Assembly (NCBI GenBank): GCA_017526985.1
Contig: JAFXQR010000094.1
Coordinates: forward strand, 1 to 58,700
Direction: 5' to 3'
Length of the DNA: 58,700 nt
Source: Lachnospiraceae bacterium
Lineage (GTDB): Bacteria > Bacillota > Clostridia > Lachnospirales > Lachnospiraceae
Of the stretch, positions 8,453 through 15,211 are shown piece by piece. The number at the start of each line of letters is the position of its first letter. Position 1 is the stretch's first letter. The notes below the pieces were generated by a model. That model did no database searches. It was not told where the DNA came from and saw only the letters and a program-made list of their open reading frames with translations. The translations under genes and the position numbers were made by a program.

Positions 8453-8737
8453 TTATCTCCCTAAATCTTCTTCTGTTCTGCGATCCAGCTCGTCCAAAAC
8501 TTCTTCTGTCGGCGGGGTTAACACTTTATACTGCGGATGATCCGGCAGCTTCTGCAGAACCCTGGCGATATGATCCAGAGCTGCATCCTTTGGAATACTG
8601 TTTTCCAGTTCTTTTCCTGTCTGGCCATCCAGCGCCCGGAGCAGGAACCTGCCATTATCGTCCATAAAATAAGTGTGACGATTGGTGTAGTCGGGATGCT
8701 GATATTCATAAGAGAATGCGATCTTTTTATCAGACAT
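8453..8737 (-). CDS. hypothetical protein, 94 aa
   Basis: The protein begins KKIAFSYEYQHPDYTNRHTYF, a beta-hairpin-like start, followed by a helix around AALDHIARVLQKLPDHP. No domain is recognised. AAGGAATAAAAATG gives the start. It is the third gene of a tightly packed four-gene unit. Confidence 0.7.
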   Translation of the reverse strand: MSDKKIAFSYEYQHPDYTNRHTYFMDDNGRFLLRALDGQTGKELENSIPKDAALDHIARVLQKLPDHPQYKVLTPPTEEVLDELDRRTEEDLGR

Positions 8738-8739
8738 TT

Positions 8740-9123
8740 TTATTCCTTCTCTCCCTCTCTGCCGCCGCCATACTCTTCTTCGTATTCCTCTACCGCCTGC
8801 TCAATGCACTCATACTCGGTCTGTCCATTGCCTTCACAATAGATGGAGTAGGCTTTTACTCCGATGCAGGCTGCATCCGCTTCGTTGTAGCCAAAGTCAT
8901 TAGCAGCAACACTGGTCATAAAATCGATAACAAATCTCTCGTGTGCTTCAGAATCCTGTTCTCTGCGCCACTCATCATATTCCTGCTCAGTCACCGCTCT
9001 AAAATAAGCGCTCATGTCCGTATCCATGCTGATCACAAAATCCGCCATTGCTCCTTCTGCATCAGGAGCGTCAATCTGGGCAATAATATCTTTGCCATTC
9101 GGAATGATATAATATTTCGCCAT
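8740..9123 (-). CDS. hypothetical protein, 127 aa
   Basis: It starts MAKYYIIPNGKDIIAQIDAPDAE, a pattern typical of small single-domain alpha/beta proteins. The C-terminal 20 residues are almost only Glu, Gly and Tyr and look disordered. The start lies just past the previous stop with only a weak purine-rich site, suggesting coupled translation. No function can be given. Confidence 0.7.
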   Translation of the reverse strand: MAKYYIIPNGKDIIAQIDAPDAEGAMADFVISMDTDMSAYFRAVTEQEYDEWRREQDSEAHERFVIDFMTSVAANDFGYNEADAACIGVKAYSIYCEGNGQTEYECIEQAVEEYEEEYGGGREGEKE

Positions 9124-9125
9124 TT

Positions 9126-9557
9126 TTACTCTGCCACCTTTCCTTCTTCATAGTCCGGTAATGTTTCGTATTCCTGATACAGTCCGTCAATAGTCTCATC
9201 AATAGCCGCCTGAGCCAGCCACTTTTTTCTTAAAAAACCAGTCATATCTTCTTTGCTGTTAAAATCTTTTTCCAAAGAAAGCAGGTATGCTGTTGTCTGA
9301 TATGCTGTATGTTCGTCCACGGTGCCGGCCAAAATGTCGGCGATCTGATTTGCTGTAAAACCTTTGTCCTCCAAATCCTCACGGATCATTTTGTGTAAAC
9401 AATCCGTATAGGTCTGTAGGTTATTTTCAGAATCTGTGCGGCGCTCCACTACATCTGGATTATTTTCCCGAAGAACATGCTCCATGTCCTCGTTGTAGCG
9501 GGAATATTCTTCGCCAAACAAACTGAAAATAAAAGGTTCTTTTATTTCTTCTTCCAT
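9126..9557 (-). CDS. hypothetical acidic protein, 143 aa
   Basis: A mostly helical, Glu/Asp-rich protein without recognisable motif. AAAGGAGG lies ten bases before the ATG. It is the first gene of the four-gene unit driven by the motif at 9587. Confidence 0.7.
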   Translation of the reverse strand: MEEEIKEPFIFSLFGEEYSRYNEDMEHVLRENNPDVVERRTDSENNLQTYTDCLHKMIREDLEDKGFTANQIADILAGTVDEHTAYQTTAYLLSLEKDFNSKEDMTGFLRKKWLAQAAIDETIDGLYQEYETLPDYEEGKVAE

Positions 9558-9586
9558 ACGAACAAACCTCCTTTTTTTTATTTATC

Positions 9587-9605
9587 ATTATATGAAAAAA
9601 TAAGA
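9587..9605 (-). promoter_or_regulatory. element-wide promoter-like motif, copy 4
   Basis: Minus-strand TATTTTTTCATATAATG with a perfect TATAAT, 30 bp upstream of the 143-aa gene. Confidence 0.65.
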
Positions 9606-9631
9606 AAAAAGCCTGCCAAATAATGACAGGC
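9606..9631 (-). terminator. intrinsic terminator after the gene ending at 9639
   Basis: Minus-strand GCCTG / CAGGC stem with an 11-nt loop followed by TTTTTT, eight bases past the stop. Confidence 0.8.
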
Positions 9632-9638
9632 CGTAAGA

Positions 9639-10184
9639 TCATTTATAGTATTTCAGATCATCATCTTCATCTGCTTTTTCATCCAGAACTCCTCTGGTCT
9701 CGTATTTCTGGCGTTCCAGGTCCAAAGCCTTGTACAGCCGCTCCCGCTGCACTTCATACCGGCGAAAATCCGTGCCGAAATCCACATACTCGTACTTTTT
9801 ATGGTATTTGGCATCCGTATAGCCTTTTTGGATCCTCTCGGCAGTATCCAGAATCTTATAAACCCCTTCCTTGCTGCCGGAGACCGGGATCACCTGTGTG
9901 ATCCGCTTGATAAAGCAGTCAAAGTGATGTCCGCCAAGCTCGTAATCCGGGGCTGTTGGCATCTCCGGGTGCATCTTTTTAAGCTCTACATAGATCCCTT
10001 TGTAGAACTGCTCCATCGTATTTGCCAGAATGCTGTACGCCTGGGAGAACATTGGGATCTCTTTGTTATTTACACGGTTGAGAAAGTCCCAGTTGTCTTC
10101 CGAATAATAGGAGAACGGGTTGTTTAACATCGTCTCCCCAAACGGATTTTTCATCTCCATATCCAGGATTGTATTAGAGATCAA
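9639..10184 (-). CDS. hypothetical protein, 181 aa, probable TTG start
   Basis: The TTG at 10184 is chosen because GGAGGG lies eight bases before it inside the end of the upstream gene; the ATG codons nine and eleven residues later lack a site. The protein is helical, with two blocks: MFSQAYSILANTMEQFYKGI and a His/Cys-bearing segment, GGHHFDCFIKRITQVIPV. The C-terminus is very acidic. Family unknown. It overlaps the 104-aa gene by 11 bases. Confidence 0.65.
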   Translation of the reverse strand: MISNTILDMEMKNPFGETMLNNPFSYYSEDNWDFLNRVNNKEIPMFSQAYSILANTMEQFYKGIYVELKKMHPEMPTAPDYELGGHHFDCFIKRITQVIPVSGSKEGVYKILDTAERIQKGYTDAKYHKKYEYVDFGTDFRRYEVQRERLYKALDLERQKYETRGVLDEKADEDDDLKYYK

Positions 10185-10488
10185 AGCGAATTCCCTCCTC
10201 TTCTGTATCATAGATCATCTTTGATACATTGAAGGGTACAACGGAATCCAGGTAATCCTCGGAGATTGCACAGACCGCCAAAAAATCCTCTTCGGATACA
10301 TAGATACGAAGCGGGAGTGTTTTGGTTGTCACCGAACGGGAAAATTTCCCAAGCACCTGTGTCGGGACAAACCCGTATGCGTGGCCGGTCAGAACTTTTT
10401 TCACCTTCGTGACGATCTCTTTTAAGATCGGAAGCTGCTCTTTTGTCGGATCAAATCTGAAATCCACCATATTGTACCCTGTAAACAT
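10174..10488 (-). CDS. hypothetical protein, 104 aa
   Basis: The start at MFTGYNM is preceded by GGAGGAAAAAGAT; an ATG further upstream has no site. It is predicted to be alpha/beta, with VLTGHAYGFVPTQVLGKFSR in the centre. No family is recognised. It is first in a two-gene unit overlapping the 181-aa gene. Confidence 0.65.
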   Translation of the reverse strand: MFTGYNMVDFRFDPTKEQLPILKEIVTKVKKVLTGHAYGFVPTQVLGKFSRSVTTKTLPLRIYVSEEDFLAVCAISEDYLDSVVPFNVSKMIYDTEEEGIRFDL

Positions 10489-10550
10489 ATCTTTTTCCTC
10501 CATACATCCTGTAGGGACCATTGTACAACATCTGGTGCCCCTCTTACAAG

Positions 10551-10575
10551 ATATATGAAAAATAATATTTCACCC
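10551..10575 (-). promoter_or_regulatory. element-wide promoter-like motif, copy 5 (near-consensus)
   Basis: Contains AATATTATTTTTCATATA preceded by GGGTGA on the minus strand, 63 bp upstream of the 104-aa gene. One of the closest copies to the consensus. Confidence 0.75.
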
Positions 10576-10582
10576 TGTAAGA

Positions 10583-11647
10583 TCACAAAAACAGTTTATC
10601 AATATTCCTATCATCCAGAATATCATCATATGCTGCGCCAATTTTCTCTGTCAGAATCTGTTCCAATATAGCATTGGAACGCATATCATCCGGAAGTTTC
10701 CGGACTTCTTGATTAAACTGATCCAGAACGGAGTTAATAAACCGTTCTGCTTCGCCCTCATTCTCCAGTTCAACCTGCGGAAGACTGTATTTTGTTTGCG
10801 GCAAATCAATATCATACTTTACAATATACTTGTCGTTTTTATCAAATTTGGTAAGCTCTGCATGTATTTTAATACCTGTTTTTGTGTATTTTAAATTCAT
10901 TGCTTTATGAAAATATCTATTCGTGTGAGAAGTAGAGCCGCTCCAGTCGCCATTATCGTACTGGCGGAAATACCCGTGGTTGATCGAGAATTCCTTATAA
11001 TCCTTTGATTCCTTTTCTGCTGCTTTAAAGCATTGATTTATCTTTTTAAGGATCGCTGATTTATCACCAAGCGCTTTATCCAGATCAAAGTCCAGATAGG
11101 TCTTATTTACCTCAGCGCCCTCCCGCTGCCCAAAAGTCTCATACCGCTTCTGCAGCATCGTCCATACCAGAAGGTCTTTGGTATCTTCCACGGTCACCCC
11201 GTTCTTATACCAGTCAGATGATCCATTAAGCCATGCGGAAGTCCGGATATCATCTCCGGAAGCATAAGCGCCGTCATCATGCTTGAGCAGTACCTCATGA
11301 TGATAATCGCTTACGATCTCCATCGGCATACGGACAGTGATTGCCTCATCCATGTGGTCTTTGGAGAACTGCCGGAAGAATTCCGGATCCACAAACAGCC
11401 CGCTAACCGGCACCGGGATCTCGATCTCTGCCTGCAGAGTATTGATTGAGAAATCTCTACCATATTTCTGCTTCAGATATTTCGGAAGGTTTTCCTTTAA
11501 TGATTGCATATTCATAACGCCGGAGCTGTTTTCCGCTATTTCAAAAGGAATAATCTCCTCAAACATCATACCATCTGCAAAAACAAGCAGGCCTTTTTCA
11601 GCCGCATCCGTATTTTTATCCGGGCTAAGATTATTCTCTATGATCAT
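10583..11647 (-). CDS. hypothetical protein, 354 aa
   Basis: A large soluble protein with no motif I can assign. It contains a Trp-rich central stretch (TSAWLNGSSDWYKNG, DLLVWTMLQKRYETF), a glycine/serine turn (YDNGDWSGSTSHTNRYFH) and a beta-rich C-terminal third (KYIVKYDIDLPQTKYSLP). Its ATG overlaps the stop of the 77-aa gene. It closes a four-gene unit starting at 12372. Confidence 0.7.
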   Translation of the reverse strand: MIIENNLSPDKNTDAAEKGLLVFADGMMFEEIIPFEIAENSSGVMNMQSLKENLPKYLKQKYGRDFSINTLQAEIEIPVPVSGLFVDPEFFRQFSKDHMDEAITVRMPMEIVSDYHHEVLLKHDDGAYASGDDIRTSAWLNGSSDWYKNGVTVEDTKDLLVWTMLQKRYETFGQREGAEVNKTYLDFDLDKALGDKSAILKKINQCFKAAEKESKDYKEFSINHGYFRQYDNGDWSGSTSHTNRYFHKAMNLKYTKTGIKIHAELTKFDKNDKYIVKYDIDLPQTKYSLPQVELENEGEAERFINSVLDQFNQEVRKLPDDMRSNAILEQILTEKIGAAYDDILDDRNIDKLFL

Positions 11648-11877
11648 TCTTCTCTCTCCTTTTCCATGGAATTATCAATCAACTCTTTTACCAGCTCGAT
11701 GTTAATCCCGTAGACCGGTTCTGAACATTCGAAGAAGCCATAATCTTCTCCATCCTCCCCGGGATCGTACAGGTATTCTTCTTCGAGGTAGCTGATGATC
11801 TCTTCACGAAGCTCGTCAGCCTTATCCACCAGTTCATTCAATTCATTTACTTTTCGTTCCAGTTCTTCCATACTCAT
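11644..11877 (-). CDS. small acidic protein, 77 aa
   Basis: An N-terminal coiled-coil-like helix (ELERKVNELNELVDKADELR) is followed by a very acidic loop (YDPGEDGEDYGFFE). GGAGGATTTCGAGCG precedes the ATG. The 45-bp gap to the 74-aa gene carries a GCCGC/GCGGC hairpin. No family is recognised. Confidence 0.65.
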   Translation of the reverse strand: MSMEELERKVNELNELVDKADELREEIISYLEEEYLYDPGEDGEDYGFFECSEPVYGINIELVKELIDNSMEKEREE

Positions 11878-11922
11878 CGCTCGAAATCCTCCTCCTCTCC
11901 GATGGACGCCGCAGAGCGGCTT

Positions 11923-12147
11923 TCATCGCTCAAAATCATCCTCAATCTCTTCGATATCGTTGCAGCTATTCGGGTCCAGATCGATCTCGCCGTTACCATT
12001 CGGATCAATATCCAGCATATTACTCTGGGTGAGATCCGTATCGATCACATTATTATTGTTCGGATCTGCATCATAACCATACTCTTTTGGTACTGCCTGC
12101 GGATCCTCCAGAAAAGGGACTGCAAGAAAATTCTTATCCAATACCAT
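11923..12147 (-). CDS. small Asn/Asp-rich protein, 74 aa
   Basis: The C-terminal two thirds is built from Asp/Asn-rich segments (DPNNNNVIDTD, DIDPNGNGEIDLDPNS) that resemble calcium-binding EF-hand or dockerin-type loops; this is a resemblance only. There is no signal peptide. AGGAGGTATCATT precedes the ATG. Confidence 0.6.
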   Translation of the reverse strand: MVLDKNFLAVPFLEDPQAVPKEYGYDADPNNNNVIDTDLTQSNMLDIDPNGNGEIDLDPNSCNDIEEIEDDFER

Positions 12148-12159
12148 AATGATACCTCC

Positions 12160-12372
12160 TTATTCTTTATCCATACCTTCTTTCGCCAGCTCTTTCTGGC
12201 AGTGCAGGTAATAATTTACGGACTCACTCAGCCACTCCGGTATAGCTACCCTGTTCTTTTCCGCATCCTGGACAAATCGTACCAGTTCCCGCATCAGATC
12301 GTCCTTCAACCGAATGTGAATATCCTTATCCGGGTTGTCATATTCAAAAATCCGTTCTTCTCCTAAAATCAT
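12160..12372 (-). CDS. small protein, possible ribbon-helix-helix DNA binder, 70 aa
   Basis: The centre reads DIHIRLKDDLMRELVRFVQD, a strand followed by two helices, the layout of MetJ/Arc-type ribbon-helix-helix repressors. The start at MILGEER is chosen because GGAGGGTAAAAAG precedes it; the ATG five codons upstream lacks a site. It is the first gene of its unit, a usual place for an autoregulator. The assignment is tentative. Confidence 0.55.
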   Translation of the reverse strand: MILGEERIFEYDNPDKDIHIRLKDDLMRELVRFVQDAEKNRVAIPEWLSESVNYYLHCQKELAKEGMDKE

Positions 12373-12407
12373 CTTTTTACCCTCCATAAGGGGTGAATAG
12401 CTTCTGG

Positions 12408-12427
12408 TAATATATGAAAAATCAAAT
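12408..12427 (-). promoter_or_regulatory. element-wide promoter-like motif, copy 6
   Basis: Minus-strand ATTTTTCATATATTA, 36 bp upstream of the 70-aa gene and right after a terminator. Confidence 0.65.
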
Positions 12428-12457
12428 AAAAAAGGCCCGGAAAATCTTCCGAACCTT
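12428..12457 (-). terminator. intrinsic terminator after the HD-domain gene
   Basis: Minus-strand nested stem AAGGTTCGGAA / TTCCGGGCCTT followed by TTTTTT. Confidence 0.85.
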
Positions 12458-12483
12458 GGCTTATTTTTATGCCGGCTGTCTTC

Positions 12484-13272
12484 TTACGACGAAGTGAGTC
12501 CACCTTTGAGCTCTTCCAGCTCTTTTTTGAGAGCAGCGATCTCGTCATCTTTCTCTGCAAGCTTCTCTTCGTACAGATCGACGATCGTTTCGGTACATTC
12601 CGTGAGAGAGACGATTTTTGATTTGAGGATGGTCACACCGCTTGACAGCTCCGGGTAGTTCTGTTTTGCGTAGCTGGATAGCGGATAGATATACTGGCGG
12701 GTCTCATCCACATATTTGTGAAGCTTTTCGAGCTTCATATTGTAAAGATCCTCCACATTATGGCTGCGGTCAGACATCTTGATCAGCAGAGCGATCTTGT
12801 TCTTCTTGATGCGGTTAAAATAGTCGTTGAGCTCGTACTCGTCCGCACCGGAATGCTTACTGAGCAGCGTGATGACTTCGTAGACCTCTTTCGGGAAGCC
12901 ATAGTCCGTCACGAGTTCGATCCCGCCCTTCGGGAAATACTGCTCTGCATCTTCAAGAGCATCGTGGAGAATGGCGGATGTATACAGCACATCGAGCTCA
13001 TCGTGTGCCATCGGCAGGCGCAGCGCCGCAAGTGTATTACACACTTTGAGCACATGGAGGATGTACGGAAGATGTACTTTCTTGCCATTCACCAGAGCAA
13101 GCCCTTTTCTGTGCTGCCCATCATGCAATTTCCTTGCAAGAGGCAGGGCTTTTAAAAGGTTGATATACTCACCCTCTACCGCCATTCCCTTGAGAAAAAG
13201 GTAGGATTTGATGTAGAGATACTCCTCCTCTACATTATAGCTTTCAATGATAGGAACAAGTTTCTTCTCCAT
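12484..13272 (-). CDS. HD-domain (p)ppGpp hydrolase-like protein, 262 aa
   Basis: The HD signature of RelA/SpoT and MESH1 enzymes is clear: LARKLHDGQHRKG near residue 48, HVLKVC near 72, AILHDALED near 98 and LLIKMSDRSHNVEDL near 160, giving the metal ligands H..HD..D. Such domains remove pyrophosphate from the alarmone (p)ppGpp. The synthetase and TGS domains of full RelA/SpoT are absent; instead a coiled coil (EEKLAEKDDEIAALKKELEEL) ends the protein. AGGAGG precedes the ATG. The nearest promoter motif is 589 bp upstream, beyond the 36-bp-repeat CRISPR array, so the array may form its 5-prime leader. Confidence 0.85.
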   Translation of the reverse strand: MEKKLVPIIESYNVEEEYLYIKSYLFLKGMAVEGEYINLLKALPLARKLHDGQHRKGLALVNGKKVHLPYILHVLKVCNTLAALRLPMAHDELDVLYTSAILHDALEDAEQYFPKGGIELVTDYGFPKEVYEVITLLSKHSGADEYELNDYFNRIKKNKIALLIKMSDRSHNVEDLYNMKLEKLHKYVDETRQYIYPLSSYAKQNYPELSSGVTILKSKIVSLTECTETIVDLYEEKLAEKDDEIAALKKELEELKGGLTSS

Positions 13273-13289
13273 AACGTAGCCTCCTTTCT

Positions 13290-13588
13290 ATTTTGTACCA
13301 ATGCTATTTCATAGGGGTCTAAAACTTCCTCTGTAATGCCGATTTCCTGGTGACGTTTTATACCCATGCTATTTTATAAGGGTCTAAAACAACGCTGTCT
13401 ATCAGATATTGAAGCATCAATTTTATACCCATGCTATTTCATAAGGCGTCTAAAACGAGCTACTTCTTGACGATGAAGTCCAGAATATTTTACACCCATG
13501 TTGTTTTGTAGGGTTCTAAAACTTTCAATGCCGCAAGAAATATCGCCACAAGGTTTTGTACCCGTGTAAAATACTACTTCTCCAAAAC
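13290..13588. CRISPR. CRISPR mini-array, five 36-bp repeats, type not assigned, no effector in window
   Basis: Repeats lie at 13290-13325, 13355-13390, 13420-13456 (one extra base), 13487-13522 and 13553-13588, with spacers of 29, 29, 30 and 30 bp, all different. On the plus strand repeats read GTTTTATACCCATGC... and end GGGTCTAAAAC. The fifth keeps its ends and its first 15 bases but has diverged inside, typical of a terminal repeat. The sequence is unrelated to the I-E repeats nearby. Terminal GTTTT/AAAAC and an inner ATGTTGTTTTG recall type II repeats; the CCC...GGG stem and CTAAAAC end recall type VI-D. I could not find a tracrRNA anti-repeat, Cas9 or Cas13. Direction of transcription is unresolved. 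Confidence 0.85.
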
Positions 13589-13852
13589 CTCGATCATCCT
13601 GTTTTGGAATATTGGTTATTAAAGAACACAGGTTTTAGTGAGTGAATACAGAAAACAACAAAGCTGACTTTTATCTGCCTCCTCACTATCCGGCCGCAAA
13701 ACCGGCCGCCACCGATACCTATTTGTATCAGTGAACCACTGTTTTTCCACAATGGATGAAGGAATTATAACACTATCCCACAAAGGGATTTTCTTCAAAG
13801 ACGCTGATTTTATCAGCTTTCCTTCGTACTAAGGTTTCAAAAGACAAAACCT
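13582..13852 (-). other. non-coding stretch with a chain of about eight hairpins
   Basis: No ORF is present. Inverted repeats follow one another: CCAAAAC/GTTTTGG (13582-13607), TAGTGAG/CTCACTA (13636-13688), CGGCCG/CGGCCG (13691-13708), GATAC/GTATC (13714-13729), CAGTG/CACTG with TTTTT on the plus strand (13729-13746), ATCCC/GGGAT (13775-13789), GCTGAT/ATCAGC (13803-13817) and AGGTTT/AAACCT (13832-13852). A near-consensus promoter motif at 13861 points into it leftward. It may be a structured RNA preceding the 36-bp-repeat array, or a rightward terminator of that array. The strand given is that of the promoter motif. Confidence 0.55.
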
Positions 13853-13860
13853 AAGTTCTC

Positions 13861-13886
13861 AATTATATGAAAAATAATATTTCACC
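13861..13886 (-). promoter_or_regulatory. element-wide promoter-like motif, copy 7 (near-consensus)
   Basis: Minus-strand GGTGAA followed by the 20-base core AATATTATTTTTCATATAAT, with a perfect TATAAT. It overlaps the end of the 69-aa gene and faces the hairpin chain, the 36-bp-repeat array and the HD gene. Confidence 0.75.
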
Positions 13887-14091
13887 ATAATAAGAAATGT
13901 TCCGGAATATGTCTCGTTATAGCATCTGCGATAAATGCTTCTATCTCCGGTAGTATTTCGTCATTCCCGGTTTCCAACTGTTCCAGATACCACTCCGCCA
14001 GGCAGGCGGTCTCCGGAGATTTATACCGGGGGACCCTGGAGCAGACATTTTTGATGATCTTTAATTGATCAACGATCTTTTTTTTCTTCAT
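13882..14091 (-). CDS. small protein 69 aa (orfC), paralogue of the ORF next to cas1
   Basis: Shares QLxIIKNVCSRVPRYKxPE and AxWYLxQ with the 67-aa ORF at 25358, and both end PEHFL(L)W. The ATG overlaps the stop of the 230-aa gene upstream (ATGA) and has no strong site, so it should be translated by coupling. Helical, with one conserved Cys and a basic RVPRYK patch. No known family. The two copies bracket the whole I-E locus. Confidence 0.7.
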   Translation of the reverse strand: MKKKKIVDQLKIIKNVCSRVPRYKSPETACLAEWYLEQLETGNDEILPEIEAFIADAITRHIPEHFLLW

Positions 14092-14780
14092 TTTTCTGAA
14101 AAATACTTCTCGTAGTACCAAATCTTCTGACTTTTTGCCAGATCATAATTCTCTTTTGCTTTTGGAAAAGCATCAATATACGCCTGCAAAAGAGCTTTTG
14201 CTGTTTCTACTTCTTTTTCCATAAAAAAGCCCTCCAGCTCAAAATAACCACTTATCTTCAAAATATATGGCGCATAAGGATACTCATTTTGATAAGTAAA
14301 AGCTTTATCCGGAAATTCTAGTTTTAGAAGAGCACAAACCTCTTCCATTCGCTCTGTCAGGTCCAGTTCATCCTCAATCGCCTGTTTAAATACCAATGAC
14401 GAATAGCAGGCGCCAAGTTCGTCAATCAACGGTGTTGACCAGTCTGCCGTATCAATAATTTCCCTATATCTTCTTCCATGTCTGCGTAACATAATCTTGT
14501 AGGTACTATGAAAAGCACCGGGAATCATAATCAGACGGACATCTATATTTTGCCCCAATTCTTCGATATCGATCTTTCTGGACAAAATCTGGTCACGAAT
14601 CTTAATTAAAATCTGGTCACGGATTTCAATAACTCCTGCACATCCAAAGCTAAAACGCTCTCCAGTAAGAATAGATCTGTCATTCATACTTGTAACATCA
14701 ACTCCAAGAAGCTTTGCGTAATGCCACTTTGGAAAATGTTTTTCATATTTATGCTCTATCTTTTGTTCTGTTTTATTCAT
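14088..14780 (-). CDS. hypothetical protein, 230 aa (orfB), behind the cas operon
   Basis: A soluble protein of unknown family. An internal duplication, EIRDQILIKIRDQILSRKI, is visible around residues 52-70. A basic segment (IMLRRHGRRYREII) follows. The C-terminal third is helical and acidic. GGAGGTAAATAG precedes the ATG. It lies between the orfA gene (14-bp gap) and orfC (overlap), so the three genes form the tail of the transcript that comes from cas3. An accessory or anti-CRISPR-type role is possible only from context. Confidence 0.65.
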   Translation of the reverse strand: MNKTEQKIEHKYEKHFPKWHYAKLLGVDVTSMNDRSILTGERFSFGCAGVIEIRDQILIKIRDQILSRKIDIEELGQNIDVRLIMIPGAFHSTYKIMLRRHGRRYREIIDTADWSTPLIDELGACYSSLVFKQAIEDELDLTERMEEVCALLKLEFPDKAFTYQNEYPYAPYILKISGYFELEGFFMEKEVETAKALLQAYIDAFPKAKENYDLAKSQKIWYYEKYFSEK

Positions 14781-14793
14781 CTATTTACCTCCA

Positions 14794-15075
14794 TTATGCA
14801 GTCTTCTTCTGTTTCGCCTTATAATTAAAGGCCCGTTTCGCATTCTGTACGGTCTTATAGCCATAACCCTGCGCATCATCCACGATACGTCCATCTTTAT
14901 GCAGCAGCACATACGGGTTTTTATCTGCTTTTACAAGCTCCGGATCATAATGCACTAAAATCTCCGGATATCGCTTTGTATTTGATCTTCTGTTTCTGCA
15001 TTTCGAACGCAGCATCTGTTGACAGTATTCATGATAATTCCCCATATGTATGGGGTAAGGTTCTTCAATGCTCAT
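14794..15075 (-). CDS. small basic protein, 93 aa (orfA), N-terminus encoded by a CRISPR repeat
   Basis: The only good site, AGGAG ten bases before ATG 15075, lies inside a 33-bp I-E spacer. Residues 6-15 (PYPIHMGNYH) are read from an I-E repeat at 15032-15060. The body is basic (SKCRNRRSNTKRYPEIL) and ends in GYKTVQNAKRAFNYKAKQKK, suggesting nucleic-acid binding. Either the mini-array inserted into the 5-prime end of an older gene, or the array supplied a new start. An internal ATG at 15015 would give a 73-aa form but has no binding site. Confidence 0.55.
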   Translation of the reverse strand: MSIEEPYPIHMGNYHEYCQQMLRSKCRNRRSNTKRYPEILVHYDPELVKADKNPYVLLHKDGRIVDDAQGYGYKTVQNAKRAFNYKAKQKKTA

Positions 15076-15182
15076 TCCACGCAATCTCCTTTGGGGCAAT
15101 CCTCATATATATGGGGTAAAGCAAGACGGTATCATTCTATTTTTTACATAAATAGGGTAATCCTCATATGTATGGGGTAAAG
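15032..15182 (-). CRISPR. type I-E mini-array, three repeats, downstream of cas3
   Basis: Repeats at 15155-15182, 15094-15121 and 15032-15060 (29 bp, one extra T) are variants of the main I-E repeat (AATCCTCATATGTATGGGG core). Both spacers are exactly 33 bp, the I-E standard. Transcription direction, by analogy with known I-E repeats ending GATTATCC, is leftward, the same as the cas operon that ends 30 bp upstream. The first spacer to the left contains the start of orfA. Confidence 0.85.
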
Positions 15183-15211
15183 AGGTGTAATTTGTGGATT
15201 TCATAAGCATT

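Noticed and set aside
13553-13588. Fifth 36-bp repeat as a tracrRNA anti-repeat on the minus strand.
   Set aside because: It sits at exact array spacing, and the sequence that would form the tracrRNA body is a 30-bp spacer followed by the next repeat.
13589-13750. tracrRNA for the 36-bp-repeat array on the plus strand (AAAACAACA near 13653, terminator-like CAGTG/CACTG plus T5).
   Set aside because: Only nine bases can pair with one repeat variant and the lower stem does not match; without a real anti-repeat the call is unsupported.
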